From: Hybos culiciformis
Taxonomy: Eukaryota > Arthropoda > Insecta > Diptera > Hybotidae
Direction of reading: 5' to 3'
Length of the DNA: 64,000 nt
Assembly (NCBI GenBank): GCA_964007475.1
Contig: OZ023273.1
Coordinates: 41,851,525 to 41,915,524 of the forward strand
Shown here: piece by piece, positions 33,331-46,112 of the stretch
Numbering within the stretch: position 1 is the stretch's first letter
How the letters are laid out: every line of letters begins with the position of its first letter
The notes under the pieces: model-generated
Told to the model about the DNA's origin: nothing
Databases searched by the model: none
What the model saw: only the letters and a program-made list of their open reading frames with translations
Translations under genes and position numbers: made by a program

Positions 33331-33739
33331 AATTTCTTTTTTTCGCATTCGAATTTGATTTTCAATTTCGATTTCCGAAAAATCACAACCTTAAAATAAT
33401 TAATTTTAGTTCAATCAAAGATTCATCTATGGTTTGTTGGGATAAATCTAAGCATGAACTCACAGTGACTTAAAAAAGTGCGCCGACTGATAATTATCAA
33501 GTCAACTGAAGTTCTGATTATTTCTAGGTTTCTAGGTTAGGAGATTTTGTTTCTGTCAAAAAAGTAAATAAATTGCATCATATGAAATAAATATGAAAAT
33601 GAAATGATTGATTATGTTATGATTTTTGAATTCATTCAATAAAAATTATTTTTTTTAAATAAAAAATAAAATTACGTATTTTTTTGGTTTATTATTTTAT
33701 TTAAAAAAAAATTGTAATATTAATTTTACAAAATTAATT

Positions 33740-36700
33740 ATGTTGAATAATAGAAGAAATCTTATAGTGATAACACAAAAATTAATTTGTTTTCATATTT
33801 CAACAAAACTTAAAAATTCACCAAGAATTTTACCATTAAGATTCCTTTACACAACCGGCAATCCAAAGGATGCTCGTATGGGATCATGGAATGGGAATGG
33901 TAAGAAAAACAAGAGAAGAGAAGCAGGATCTGTATCATCGTTATTCAAACCAATAGATGTTCGTTCTAATTCAGATGATATTAATGTTGGAGTCGAGCTT
34001 ACTGGCAGTCGTTTGGACAAAGCTGAATTATTAAAAATTTTAAATCATTTCACTCAAAAGCGGGAAATTAAACAGCTTTGCACCGAAAATGGAATGGATC
34101 GTAAGTTTAATAATATTACTTAAAAAATATGTCTTAGAACTGTACTGAACCATTTATTATAAAGAGGGTGGTTTCATTTAGTCTCCTCAACTAACGAGTA
34201 CAGATTTTGTCCAACTTAAAATTTAGATTTCCAGGTTCAGTGGGTGACAAATGTACCATTTGAACGGTTTCAGAAGATGAGAATGAACAAACAACACAAA
34301 CCTATTATGCTACAAAATCGAGCTAATTAAACAATTTGGAACTTAGTTACATATATGTATAATAGATACTAATGTCAAATTCTCTTGTTCATTGATATAC
34401 ATACCACTCAGTCTAGTTAAATATTATGAATTTACATTTTCTAAAATTAGATAATAGTAGGTGTAATATACCCAAATTGTTCTAAGTATTTTACTTCGAT
34501 TTAAAAAAATATTATCGTCATTGATGTTTTTAAAAAATTTTATTTCACACTTGCAGATTATATTCAGCAACAAGCGTTTGCATCATTTCGCCGATACTGC
34601 ATAGAGGCTGCTAATTTACCTCCTGACTTACACATTGTAATAAGTGATATTTTACAAGGGGCTGGTCACATTGACGATATTTTCCCATATTTTTTAAGAC
34701 ATTCAAAAACCATTTTTCCACATTTAGATTGTATGGACGATTTGAAGAAAATTTCAGATTTGAGAACACCGGCTAATTGGTATCCAAGTGCACGAACTAT
34801 CACTAGAAAAATAATATTTCATGCTGGACCTACTAATTCGGGTAAAACTTATAATGCAATGGAAAAATTTTTGAAAGCTAAGTCGGGTGTTTATTGTGGT
34901 CCCTTGAAATTATTAGCAACAGAAGTATTCCATAAGGCCAATGAAAAGGTACAATATGGTTTAAAATAGTTTGAATTTGCAATGTTTTAATAAGAATTTG
35001 TTTTATCCTAGGGAACACCTTGTGATCTGGTGACAGGAGAAGAGAGACGTTTTGCTCTGGGTGATGGAAATACGGCAGCACATGTAGCTTGCACAGTTGA
35101 AATGACTTCAGTGAATACTCCATGTAATTATTAAATTTTAATTTTTACATTTTACTTCCATGTTCGCTAAATTTAATATTAAATTATTAAATTTTCTTAA
35201 TTTTTTAGATGAAGTAGCTATTATTGATGAAATCCAGTTACTAAGAGATCCTGGTCGTGGATGGGCTTGGACACGAGCATTTTTAGGTATAATTGCAGAT
35301 GAAATTCATGTGTGTGGTGAGTTAGGATCTTTAGAGTTATTACAAAAACTTTGTGCTACAACTGGTGAAGAAGTAGAATTATGCACTTATGGACGATTAA
35401 CTGAGTTAAATGTTGAAAATTCAGCTTTAGTTTCTTTAGACAATATACTGCCTGGTGATTGCATAGTTTGTTTTAGTAAAAATGATATTTATAATGTATC
35501 CAGAGAAATTGAAGCAAGGCAAGTTTTTAAAACATTTAATGTTTTTATAATTAAACATAAAGTAATTTTATTACGCAGAGGAAAAATAAAGTAATTTTAT
35601 TATTCAGAGGGAAAGAAGTTGCTGTTATTTACGGCGGATTGCCACCTGGAACTAAGTTAGCTCAGGCGGCTAAGTTCAATGATCCAAATAATAGTTGTAA
35701 AATAATGGTAGCTACCGATGCAATTGGAATGGGACTCAACTTGTAAGTGACGGTGTTTATAACTGATTTTGAAAAAAAAAAATCTGACTGAGAACAAAAT
35801 AACAAAATTGAATAAAATTTTCTTGAAATACTTTATAAAATGTAAAATGTCAATAATTTTTAAATTTTTTAGGAGTATTCGAAGAATAATTTTTTATTCA
35901 TTAATAAAACCCATAACGAATGAAAAGGGGGAAAAGGAAATTGATGTGATTTCAATATCACAAGCACTTCAAATAGCTGGAAGAGCTGGACGCTATGGAA
36001 CTCAATGGGAACAGGGTTTTGTAACAACGTATAAGGCAGATGATTTATCGACTTTACAAAAAATTTTGAACCAAACACCAGAACCGTTGACACAGGCTGG
36101 CTTACATCCAACTGCTGACCAAATAGAATTGTATGCTTATCATCTTCCTAATTCAACTTTAAGTAACTTGATGGTAAATAAATAGAATTTTTTCGGTAAT
36201 AATAATATTGATTAAAAATAAATTATTTTTCAGGATATATTTGTGTCTTTGTGCACAGTAGACGATTCACTTTATTTTATGTGCAACGTAGAAGATTTTA
36301 AATTTTTAGCCGAAATGATTGAGCATGTACCATTGCCTTTGAGAGCTCGGTATATATTTTGTTGTGCACCTATTAATAGAAAGATGCCGTTTGTGTGCTC
36401 AATGTTTTTGAAAGTAATCTTTCTAAAAAGAACCGAAAATTGTTAAGTATAATAACCTTTTTTTTTTTCAAAGATTGCTAGACAATATAGTAAAAGTGAT
36501 GCGATAACATTTGATTTCATCAAACATCACTGCTGTCTACCATTATCATTGCCGAAAACAATATTAGATTTAGTACATTTGGAATCTGTATTTGATGTTA
36601 TGGATTTATATTTATGGTTAAGGTAGGAAGAAAATGTAAAATTAAATGCGCCTACTCGCACAAACGAAACTATTTATAACTTGTAGTAAATAAGGATGAT

Positions 36701-37307
36701 TTTTTCTTTTCCAGTTATCGTTTTATTGATTTATTCCCAGATTCTTCATCTATAAGAGTAGCACAAATTGAATTAGATGATCTGATTCAACAAGGTGTCT
36801 TCCAAATAACGAGATTATTGAAAAATACTGAAAATTCAATGAGTCAGGATGGGGAAGTTTCTTCGTTGCCAATAAAAAAATATAGAGGTTAGTTATTTTA
36901 ATTTAAAATGTTTTTTGTGCCTTTTGAAAAATTTTAATTAAAATCAAAACTATTGAAAACTAAATAGGCAACAAAAAAACTTTCGATCGTTAAGTTTGTT
37001 ATTAGGTATTTACTTTTGTCTAGTTTATTGAAATTATTTGTCCACATTTACTAATTTCATTATCTTTAAATTTCAATAATTTTATAATTTTTTTTTTATA
37101 TTTTGTTTTGTTAAAGAACCAAGCAATCTAGGACTGAGTAAAGGACGATTGACTGATCGATTACTTGCCCAAGGACTTCTAACACCAGCAATGCTGAATG
37201 AACTTAGGAAAGAATGGAATCAACAAGGCAATGAGAGTAGCGATGATGACGATACTCATAAAAAATATAGACGTAGTAAAAGAAAAAATAAAAGTGAAAA
37301 ATTTTAG
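33740..37307 (+). CDS. Suv3: ATP-dependent RNA helicase SUV3, mitochondrial (SUPV3L1)
   Basis: Ten exons: 33740-34100, 34557-34948, 35012-35123, 35209-35518, 35608-35742, 35873-36173, 36234-36413, 36474-36622, 36715-36887, 37117-37307. Phases agree; 767 residues, close to the known animal length. The first 30 residues are basic with no acidic residue, as in a mitochondrial presequence. Helicase motif I (GPTNSGKT) is at 211-218, motif II (DEIQ) at 295-298, [11 protein letters not shown] just before 437 and motif VI (QIAGRAGR) at 470-477. The SUV3-specific C-terminal regions follow ([26 protein letters not shown]-type [18 protein letters not shown]). The tail is basic. SUV3 unwinds double-stranded RNA in the mitochondrial matrix and works with PNPase in RNA turnover. 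Intron 4 (35519-35607) uses a GC donor in the context AAG/GCAAGT. AATAAA signals lie at 37559 and 37583. Confidence 0.95.
34101..34556 (+). other. SUV3 intron 1
   Basis: 456-bp GTAAGT-to-TTGCAG intron. No other feature seen. Confidence 0.8.
35519..35607 (+). other. GC-AG intron of SUV3
   Basis: 89-bp intron. The reading frame and the conserved protein ([15 protein letters not shown]) require the junction AAG/GCAAGT ... TTCAG/AGG. The donor otherwise matches the consensus perfectly, as GC donors usually do. A near-copy of the acceptor (ATTACGCAGAGG) lies about 29 bp upstream inside the intron. Use of that site would bring in a stop codon. Confidence 0.85.
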
Positions 37308-38086
37308 GTGAATACAAAAATCAATTATCTAGTTTCCTAATTTTTATATTTTCTGTGAAAATATATTTTTATAAACAAAATGTTCTAACTTTGTAATGAA
37401 TACTTCTCTTAGGTTAGAAAAAATTTGATCTTGGAATTCAGTTAAGTAATGAAAAGCACTAAATATTAATTTAATCAATGTGTAACTAAATAATGTGATT
37501 CTTGTTTCAATTTCAATCGTTCAGCAATTTATTGTTCGCTAAAGATTTGCTGTTGTCAAAATAAAAAAATAATGTTTGTTGAAATAAAAAGGAAAAAGCA
37601 CTAAAAATATAAATTTAACACCGGATAATAATAATTTTTTATTAGGAAAATTTATACGAAAATCAAGAAAATTGAAAAATATAATTTGTACAAAAATAAA
37701 AAAAACAAACAAATCATAGTTAAAAATGTGTCGAATTTTCTTTGATTTTGATTTTCGAAAATTTCAACCAAGGTTTCATGTTCAATTGAAGATATGAAAT
37801 TCCTTTGTTCCGAATACAAATTGGATAATGTATACTCTTGTATGTTCATACTGAATTATTTAAAAAAACAGAATGTACTACTGTCATAAGTCGCCAACTT
37901 TATTATCTACAAAGTCCATAACTGATAATAATAAAGACTAATAAAATAACTGACGAAACATGAATAGAAATCGGTGACAAAATGTGATTCGTTATCTTTT
38001 TTAATTTTAAAACTTCTTACATTCAAATGCCAACATTTAATTTGCATATTTGATTTAAGTATTTTGTTGTTCAAAATAAATGTGAA

Positions 38087-38155
38087 CGTCGCAAGCAATT
38101 CGTCGCAAGCAATTCGTCGCAAAGCAATTCGTCGCAAATAATTCGCGACGAATTA
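38087..38155 (+). repeat. 14-bp tandem repeat CGTCGCAAGCAATT
   Basis: Four near-exact units, the third with one extra base, followed by an inverted partial unit (CGCGACGAATT). It lies just 3' of SUV3. Confidence 0.8.
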
Positions 38156-38279
38156 GCCGGGAATCAAAATTTTAATTTTGGCTTCGTTAATTCGAAAGAA
38201 GTTTAACTTATTTATTTACTTGCAAATATTTATTTTGCTACGGACTCTGACTGATTTACTTTTGTAAGTGTAAGAGGGG

Positions 38280-39160
38280 GCTAAATTTTTTCTTATGTAA
38301 TTTGTGTGTAATCATTTATTCTTTTTTACGTACCAAATTTGAATGAAATCGGACGAACTTTAGAAGTCGCTGGGTAGGATCAATCAATTTTTTGTTACAA
38401 AATTTATATGTTCAATTGTTTCCTCATTTTATTTACCAAATTTGAATAAAATCGGACGAACTTAAGAAGTCGTTGGGTAGGATCAATCAATTTTTTGTTA
38501 CAAAATTTATGTGTTTAATCGTTAACTCTTTTTATTTACCGAATTTGAATGGAATCGAAAGATCTTTAGAAGTCCGCCCTAGGGAATGCAAAACCGGATT
38601 TTCGGATTCTGGAATTCCGGAAGTTCAAAAAATTCGGAATTCAAAATGCTAAATTCCGAATTTTTCGATTTTGGTAGAACTTTTACTGGCGGGAATTTTG
38701 ACTAATTGTTTATTTTTTTTATTATTTAGGCATAAAGCATTAAAATTCACAAAAATTGAAATCTAAGGATCAATCAATTTTTTGTTACGAAATTTGCGTG
38801 TTTAATCGTTTCCTCTTTTTATTTACCAAATTTGAATGAAATTCTTTGTTACGAAATTTGTGTGTAATCATTTCCTCTTTTTACGTACCAAATTTGAATG
38901 AAATCGGAAATAAATTTTTTGTTACGAAATTTGTGTGTAATCAGTTCCTCTTTTTACATACCAAATTTGAATGAAATCGGACAAACTTTTGAAGTGGGCC
39001 CTCAGGGGAGGTCGCTAGGTAGGAGGCCAATCAAATTTTAAAATAGACAAAGAAATGGTGTAAGCTTGAAAACAATCGGCTGAGCGGTTTAGGTGCCTAT
39101 TCGGAATAGACAAACAGACAAACAGCGTTTCTGTTTCATATAATAGAATTTCACTAATTC
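38280..39160 (+). mobile_element. 3' region of a non-LTR retrotransposon with repeated units
   Basis: A unit containing ACCAAATTTGAATGAAATCG, GACGAACTTTAGAAGTCG and GGGTAGGATCAATCAA recurs. The first two copies are about 103 bp apart (GGGTAGGAT at 38372 and 38475) and partial units continue to about 39000. It ends AACAATCGGCTGAGCGGTTT, then AGACAAACAGACAAACAG, then TTCATATAATAGAA. This 3' tail style is common to RTE/Proto2-type insect elements. No reverse transcriptase remains. Confidence 0.55.
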
Positions 39161-39189
39161 GAAAAGGAAATAAACTAAATAAATATTAA

Positions 39190-39960
39190 TGCTAGAGATA
39201 GAGTCGACGTAATTCACGCGCGTATGCGCGCGTAAAAAAAATAAAAAAAACCTGTTTTTTTTACCTGTTATGCTCAACGCCGTTCACATGCGAAAAACAA
39301 AAGAGAAAAATGTCATCCAATTTTTATTTTAATTATTATTTTTTCTTTAAAATTTTTTTTAAGTAATTTTAGTTTTTAATTATTATCTTTTAGTTTTTAA
39401 TTATTGTATTTAATAAAATAAAAAAGTTCATAAATATAATTATATTCAAAAATAAAAATTAAATAATTATTTATTGCAAATTTATTAAAATTTTTTATGT
39501 TTTATTAAGTTATAAATAAATTAAAAAGCATTATAAAAATATTACAAACAGAATATTTTTATAATGCTTTTTAATTTATTTATAACTTAATAAAACATAA
39601 AAAATTTTAATAAATTTGCAATAAATAATTATTTAATTTTTATTTTTGAATATAATTATATTTATGAACTTTTTTATTTTATTAAATAATTATTTGTTTG
39701 TAAAATTTTTTTTTTCTAAATACAACAAAATAAACAATACAATTTTTTTTTCTAATTACAACAAAATAAACAACACAATTATAAACAAATGATTTCCACA
39801 ATGTACGGCGTAAAATACTGGGAAAGTTAAAATATTTCAACTTTTACGCGCGTAAGCTACGTTTTACGTCGTTGCGTATAGCCGGTCTCATACATTTTCA
39901 TACAATTTGATTTTTCACGTGCGTACACGCGCGTGAATTACGTCGACTCTATCTCTAGCA
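39190..39960. mobile_element. 771-bp foldback MITE
   Basis: Perfect 34-bp terminal inverted repeats begin TGCTAGAGATAGAGTCGACG. They are flanked by TAA on both sides (39187-39189 and 39961-39963), a 3-bp duplication like the TWA sites of PIF/Harbinger elements. Subterminal DNA is rich in CGCGCGT and ACGCGCG. The centre carries a second inverted repeat with 136-bp arms (39408-39543 and 39552-39687), with no mismatch that I can see and an 8-bp spacer. There is no coding capacity. Confidence 0.85.
39408..39687. repeat. 136-bp inverted repeat with 8-bp spacer
   Basis: The inner palindrome of the foldback MITE. Arms 39408-39543 and 39552-39687 match end to end by eye and are separated by ACAAACAG. 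Transcription would give a long double-stranded RNA stem. Confidence 0.85.
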
Positions 39961-39963
39961 TAA

Positions 39964-42900
39964 CAACAAAATCAGTTGATCTTTAATTCTGTTATTTACA
40001 ATTTTTTAATTCTATCTATATGGTTTTTTTTTTTGTTTTTTGCTTTCCACACATCGTTAGTATTTTGTTATGTGTGTGTAGTACATGGTAGGTTCACTTA
40101 GAACAAAATTAATTTCAGTTTTCATAATGTGTTTCACCTTTCAACCACATGCGGCGCTCTTGTTTGTTTACGTTTTGTTTTATTGTCAACCCAGCCGGCT
40201 GAGCTTTTTTTCTTATTTATTATTTTTTTTGAAATAAAAGCGTTTGGACGTGTAGGTGATTTATTTTGAGAAAAAATTATAAATATCTGGTAGAAATAAA
40301 TAAATAAATAAATAAATAAATAAAAAAGTTGAATATATTTGAATTTTAATTGTGGATTTTATTTAAAAAAAACAAAAACAAAGTTGGATTTATTGGAATT
40401 TAAGTTAATTTAAGATTAATAAAGATAATAATAATAATAAATTAAGATTATACATTTAATTTATTAATTAATAATTATTGCAATAAAATAAATAGAATTT
40501 TAAGTGAAAATGTTAGAACACAATGTGATATAAACTAAAAAAATTAAGAAAATAAAAAATTTGCTATAAAAATAAATTTATCTTTTATTCATAATCTCCT
40601 TTTTTTCCTGCAAATTTGAATTTTAATAATTTTATTTGAAATATTAGAAATAAATTGCCACCTACAAAAATTTTATTTTTTTAGTTCACCTTCCCTCCAC
40701 AAATCCACCAGGCGCTGTAGTAGATCTTTTGAGTGGGCCATCTATTACTATATCTTATCTATGGTGTAGTATCGCTATTTTATTTTCGTAAATACTCGCT
40801 ACATGCTACAACGTCTTATATTTCCCTGCTTTTATATTTGTTTTTACTTTTTAACATACTACATTTTGTGGTTATTACCCCTATTTTGCAGCGTTGTGGC
40901 TTTACTTTTCGTCACGTAGGACATACTATATTCTGTCTTCTTTTTTCCCCTATTTCCTTACAAAATTTTTTACAATACCTCGCTAAAGAATTTAAACTTC
41001 AACAATAAAAATAACTATCAACTGAAACCATTGATTCATTTTCATTCTTTTTTTTTTTTTTCCGTTCTTAAACTTCTGAATTATACGACAAGAAGTACCT
41101 AGATTTTTTCAGTTTGCATCGTATATTGGGATATCTACATTGAATTTGTAATAAAACCACAATGTTGTCGATAAAACATTACGATTCATGGATCATTATC
41201 ATCCTGAATTTTTAGTTTTTTTTTTTTTTTTTTTAACAAAATAAATATTTATTGAATATAATCGTATTCAATAAAAACTATTTATTTATTTTGCAACAAT
41301 TTTATCTTAAGAAAAACTATCAGTTTTATTTGTCCGTGATAAAGATGCAAGGTCAATAATAATGGAGAAAAAAAAACTTGAAACCATATTTGGTTACTTT
41401 TTGTTAATAACGAGTTTGTTTTAAAATTTTCATATGCATCATGATTTATTAAATTTTATTTTTATCAAATAGAAACAATAAACTATTAACTACTTACCAA
41501 TATGGTTAAAATAATTCAATTCCTTTTAAAAAAATATTTAACACGATCTTTTTTTTTTATTTATTAAATTGAAGAACATTTTTTTTTATTTGGACAGAAA
41601 TCTGTTAAGATTTTCAGTAAATATAACTTTCCAATTAAAAAAAATGTTGGTGAACTTAAAATTTTTAATAAAACGATGAGATTCTAAAGAAACAAGTTAA
41701 AAATTATTCACGGAATCAGACAAGGAAAGAATAGTAATATCCAAATAGTAATATTATAGTTTTATTCAAATATGTACTAAAAAATAAACTAGTGTTACCT
41801 AATTAGTTTTAAGTATTTATTTGATTTTAAGTTTTATGAATTTAGATAATGAAATTTTTCTAAAATTAGAAAGATGGGATTTCGTCGATAAACACTAAAT
41901 TTTACTTCTATGTAGTGATGAAATAAAAAAGTCAATATTTTGATTTTAAATTATTTAAATTTTCTCAATTTTATTTACAATATCAACATAAGAAAAATTA
42001 GTACATTTTGAATTGATTTACTAAATTTTGGTTTATAGATACCTACGGCTTTCTGATAAATTTTTATTATCATGGCATTCTAATTATAGTATAGTGTTAA
42101 TGTTGTGAGAAAAAATCTTTATTATCAACTATTAATTTCCTCTCCGTCTTCTATTCGAAGATGATTAACTTCTACTTTCTAATTTTCCTATAATCGTTTA
42201 GCAAATTCTTTCACAAATTTTATTCATTCCTCCTTCTCTAAAAAAAAAAAATTATTATTAAACTTAATTTGATTTAATTTAGAAAATGTTTTTGAAATTA
42301 ATTTATGTTTTGATCTCGGAATGAAAATTTCATAAATTCAGTGAAAAACCGCGCAATGCAATTATTAAAAAAAAAAGAAAGCTGAGAAACAAAAAGTTTA
42401 ACGAAAATTTATAATTTTTCATTTAAAAATTTAATTTAAACTTTAAAGTTTAAATTTTCCTCTTATTCAATTTTTTTTTTTTTGTTTTTTTTTAAGTTCT
42501 AAAATTTTTATAAATTTAAATTTCTCAAAACTTAATAATTTCGAAAACAAAAAAAAAATTGATTTTAGTCTCATTTTAAGTGAATTCGTGAAAGGTTCTA
42601 AAAAAGAAACTTAAAAAAAATATATATATTATATATTTTATTCATTTAAAAATCAATCGTTTTAAGAAGAATTTATTTTAATGTCCCACGAATTTTGTCG
42701 TCTGTGATTAAAATAAAATAAAAATAAAATGAAAATTTAAAACCATAAAAAATATTTGGTGACTAATTTTGTTTGAAAAAAAAACAAAAATTTCTAACAA
42801 TTTAAAAATTCCAATTTATTATGGAATTGAAATTTTTTCTGGTTAAAAAAAAAACCATAAAATTTTGATAAAAATAAAATTTTCTTGAATGAATCATTTG

Positions 42901-43651
42901 AATAATAAAAAAAAGGTGATTTAAAAACAAAAATATGTTATTTAATTAAAAAATAAATTTTATTTTTATAATTTTTTATATATACCTTGAAAAGGTGTCT
43001 TTTTTTTCAAATTATTTAATTTAAATTTAAAAAAGTAATTACCTCTAAAAAAAAAATTAAGGCAATTTTAAATTTTCTTTTTGATATACTTCATTAAAGA
43101 AAAATTTTAGAGTTAAGAAAATAATAAACAAAAGGAAATTTACGAAAAAATAATTTTCTTAAATTGGCATTCATAAGTAGGTGTGCAGAGTAAATCGACT
43201 TTATTATGTCTTTATAGATCTCTTAAAATTGAAAAATAATAATTTTTACTGTGAAATGAAACTATGATATTTAATTAAAAAAGTTGTTGGAGAGAATGGT
43301 AGTTATGAATCTTGAATTTGAATCTTGTTATTACTTCTTCTAAATACATATAAAATATGTATTATTCCAATAAACTGTTGAAAAAAATACATCTCCTATT
43401 GATTCAGACACTACGGTTTTGGGAGAACATTTTAATTTAAACTTTTGTTAAAATAAAGAACATAAAATATCTTTTTTAATAAAAAAAATAATAAAATAAT
43501 ACGAAAAGAAAGTATGAGTGAAAAATTAAAAAAGTGAAAACTAAAAAAAATTTGTTGAAATTAGTTTAAAATTGCATTATTATTAAATTTCATCTGATTA
43601 TAAATTTAATAGATTTAAAAAAAAAATTACTTAAAAGCAAAAATTTAAGAT
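39964..43651. other. intergenic between SUV3 and filamin, first part
   Basis: AT-rich with slightly GC-richer patches at 40060-40220 and 40690-40830. A 91-codon hydrophobic frame at 40733-41008 starts inside the second patch but has no recognisable domain; I do not call it a gene. Confidence 0.5.
40294..40324 (+). repeat. (AAAT)n microsatellite
   Basis: Seven or more AAAT units. Confidence 0.85.
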
Positions 43652-43654
43652 GTA

Positions 43655-43834
43655 CCACAGAGAAATATAGCATACACAGAGGAATAATTTCATACAACTT
43701 TTTGAAGTCCGAATGGACTGGGGGGGATAGCTCCATTTTATAGTATTGTATAGATTTATAGTGGAGCTAATTATTTTTCATATGAAAAAAATTGTATCAA
43801 ATAATTTCTCTACCTATATTATATTTCTCTGTGG
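43655..43834. mobile_element. 180-bp MITE
   Basis: The inverted ends begin CCACAGAGAAATATA on both strands, and imperfect pairing extends about 44 bp inward. GTA is on both flanks (43652-43654 and 43835-43837), a 3-bp duplication. The centre contains a G-run and pairing of TAGCTCCA with TGGAGCTA. Confidence 0.65.
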
Positions 43835-44734
43835 GTAAACGAAAAGGAGAACAAAAATAATTACCTTACTTACATATTTTGCTATGGTCACGAATTTCAA
43901 TGGCACCTAACTTCTTAAAGTAATATTTGTCACTAAAAATTTGAGGGGAAAAAGAAGCTAAAAAACTACTTATATGGAAAATATGTATTATTTGATCGTC
44001 TCATACTATTTATTTTTGTACTGTGAACAATTGAGAATATGTTTTTAATTTTATGAAAATATACAGTGTGTTAAGAATATTGGGCATTTGATTTTTTTTT
44101 TTCTTTTTCTAAAAATAAAATATTATATGTATGTAAATTATATTTATGATATATGTACATATATAAACATATATTTAAAGTAAAAAACAAAAAAAACATT
44201 TATATTTTTCTTAAAAAGAAATGCTCTTGCAAAAAAGGATAGGTGTGTATGCTTTATATCGGTATTTGGGACAAAGAAATGTGTCTTTGACTTTACTTTT
44301 GTTGAATGTAAAGGTGAATGTTCTTGATTGCTGTGTCAAATATTAGGGATGAATTTATAATTTTTTTTTTGCGCTTTCTAAAAATAGTAGGTATAGGGTC
44401 TATAAAATATAATGGTAAGAATCATTGTTTATTTTTTTTAACTAAATTTTCTTCAGTATATGTTTTTAGTAAACTTTAATTGAATATCTAATGAAAAATT
44501 ATAAAGTTTAATTTATTATTTATTTTCAATCTCATTTTCTTGTTGTGCCTAATTCACGTTTAGAAAAATTCAAAACAAGAAATATTTTCTTGAAATTCTT
44601 CTACATATGTTTGTTTTTCATAGAATCTTGACACTAAGACTTTGATTCTATTGTGTGATCTGTAAATACTATTACGTACGTTTTCAAAAAAAAAATACAA
44701 ATTTTAGATAAAGTGGTGCAAAAAAAGAGAAAAA

Positions 44735-44910
44735 GTTATCCAGCACCAAAAGTAGTCGGCTAAATGTCATGAAAAACCGCCTAAAACCATCTACGGAAAA
44801 TTAGTTTTTCCAATGGTATCGGTTTCATCCAAATCGGTTCACAATCGGTTCAGAAGTTTTTAGGTTGCATACACAAAAGGACTTCAATTTTTATTTATAT
44901 ATAGATATAT
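44735..44910 (+). mobile_element. non-LTR retrotransposon 3' tail fragment
   Basis: It contains TCATCCAAATCGGTTCACAA, then GGTTCAGAAGTTTTTAGG, then a short AT-rich tail (TATATATAGATATA). This resembles the 3' ends of RTE-like retrotransposons, with different sequence from the one at 38280. Confidence 0.45.
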
Positions 44911-46049
44911 TGATTTAATATTTATTATTTTTTTCCTTTCATTGATATTTTTATTTTAATTTATTTAAAATAAAAAATTCAATAAAAATTTCAGTATAAA
45001 TTAAAAATTCTTTGTTGTTTGCCAAAATAACTAGAAAGTAAGACTAGTGTGAACAACTTTTTTTAAAGACTCAATTAAGTGCAGAAAGTATTACTTTATT
45101 TGGCAATAATATCCTGAAGCCAAATTTCATATGATGTAAATAATTTTAAAACTATTTTAAGTTAAACCTTCAAAATTACAATAATTGATAAAACAGAGTG
45201 TATACATAATGTAGTGTAGGCATTTTACACTTTAAAAATTTTATTTTGAAACAAATATTTTAATAATTTTGATGACATTTATATATAATTGCATAGTCTG
45301 TTGTATGTACCTACATCATATACTATTTTCACATTTGTGTACTTTATGATTCAAAATAAAATTAAAAATAGAAAAATATCTAAAATATTATGATTGCAAT
45401 TCATTTACAATAATATCAGCTGACATCACTTTTCAAAACAACACATATCTATAATGTAGTAAATTTAATAAAAAATGACAATCAGATTAAATGGAATTTT
45501 TTATTAAAATTCTTAACCAATTATACCATGCTTTTTTGTTTTTCTTTAAAATTCAATTTGACAATAAATTTCTATTTAATTAATACTAAAAATAGAAAAC
45601 AATTTAATACCAATTGTTCATAATTATGTAATGTTTTAATTTGTTCAATAAAATGAATATGGGAAAAGAAATTACAGGTATTTTATATTTGTACCATATG
45701 GTGTGCAAACAATTAGGTATATTTATATCGTTAGCTTTGTAAGAAATAATGTAAAGTAACGAATTCTTAAAACCCTTTGAATTGGAATAAAAAGCTGTGA
45801 ATTTATCAAAATAAAATAATATGATGATAATATTATTGTTGAAATAAATTTTTATTCGATAAATTCTCTCTGCAATTTTTCATTTTATAATTTGTTTTCA
45901 CATTTTGAATTGAGTGAACCTGCAAGGCTTGGGAAATGTGGTTAATGTCAAAAATATATCTTAAACTAAAGAACTCATATTTTTATGCCTGATTTATTTA
46001 TGATTGTAATTAGAACTCTTAATATATTAGTATAGGTACTTCTATTTAG

Positions 46050-46112
46050 GTTGCACGGGCGGAGGGCTTACCACCCTCCTTGCACTTAGGCCTGTTGGCC
46101 CTTTGTACTATA
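46050..46112. repeat. two adjacent GC-rich hairpins
   Basis: GGAGGG-CTTACCA-CCCTCC is followed within 15 bases by GGCC-TGTT-GGCC. The composition is out of place in this AT-rich interval. It is probably a transposon end. Confidence 0.35.

Larger units (their letters stand above)
32056..33739. promoter_or_regulatory. head-to-head Vilse/SUV3 intergenic region
   Basis: The start codons of the two divergent genes are 1.69 kb apart, so both promoters should be here. It contains the palindromic element at 32378-32731 and the direct repeat at 33188. No TATA box is convincing. A minus-strand ATG at 32053-32055, out of frame with Vilse, lies 7 nt before the chosen Vilse start. Confidence 0.6.
37308..39186. 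other. 3' flank of SUV3
   Basis: SUV3 3' untranslated region to about 37.6 kb, then the 14-bp tandem repeat and the retrotransposon 3' region. The stretch 38580-38700 is rich in GGAATTCCGG-like palindromic words. Confidence 0.6.

Noticed and set aside
40690..40730. Possible CTCF-like site (CCACCAGGCGCTG)
   Set aside because: Only a partial match to the motif, with no second site or other insulator evidence.
40733..41008. 91-codon hydrophobic frame
   Set aside because: Could pass for a small membrane protein, but there is no family match, no conserved context and no neighbouring splice structure.
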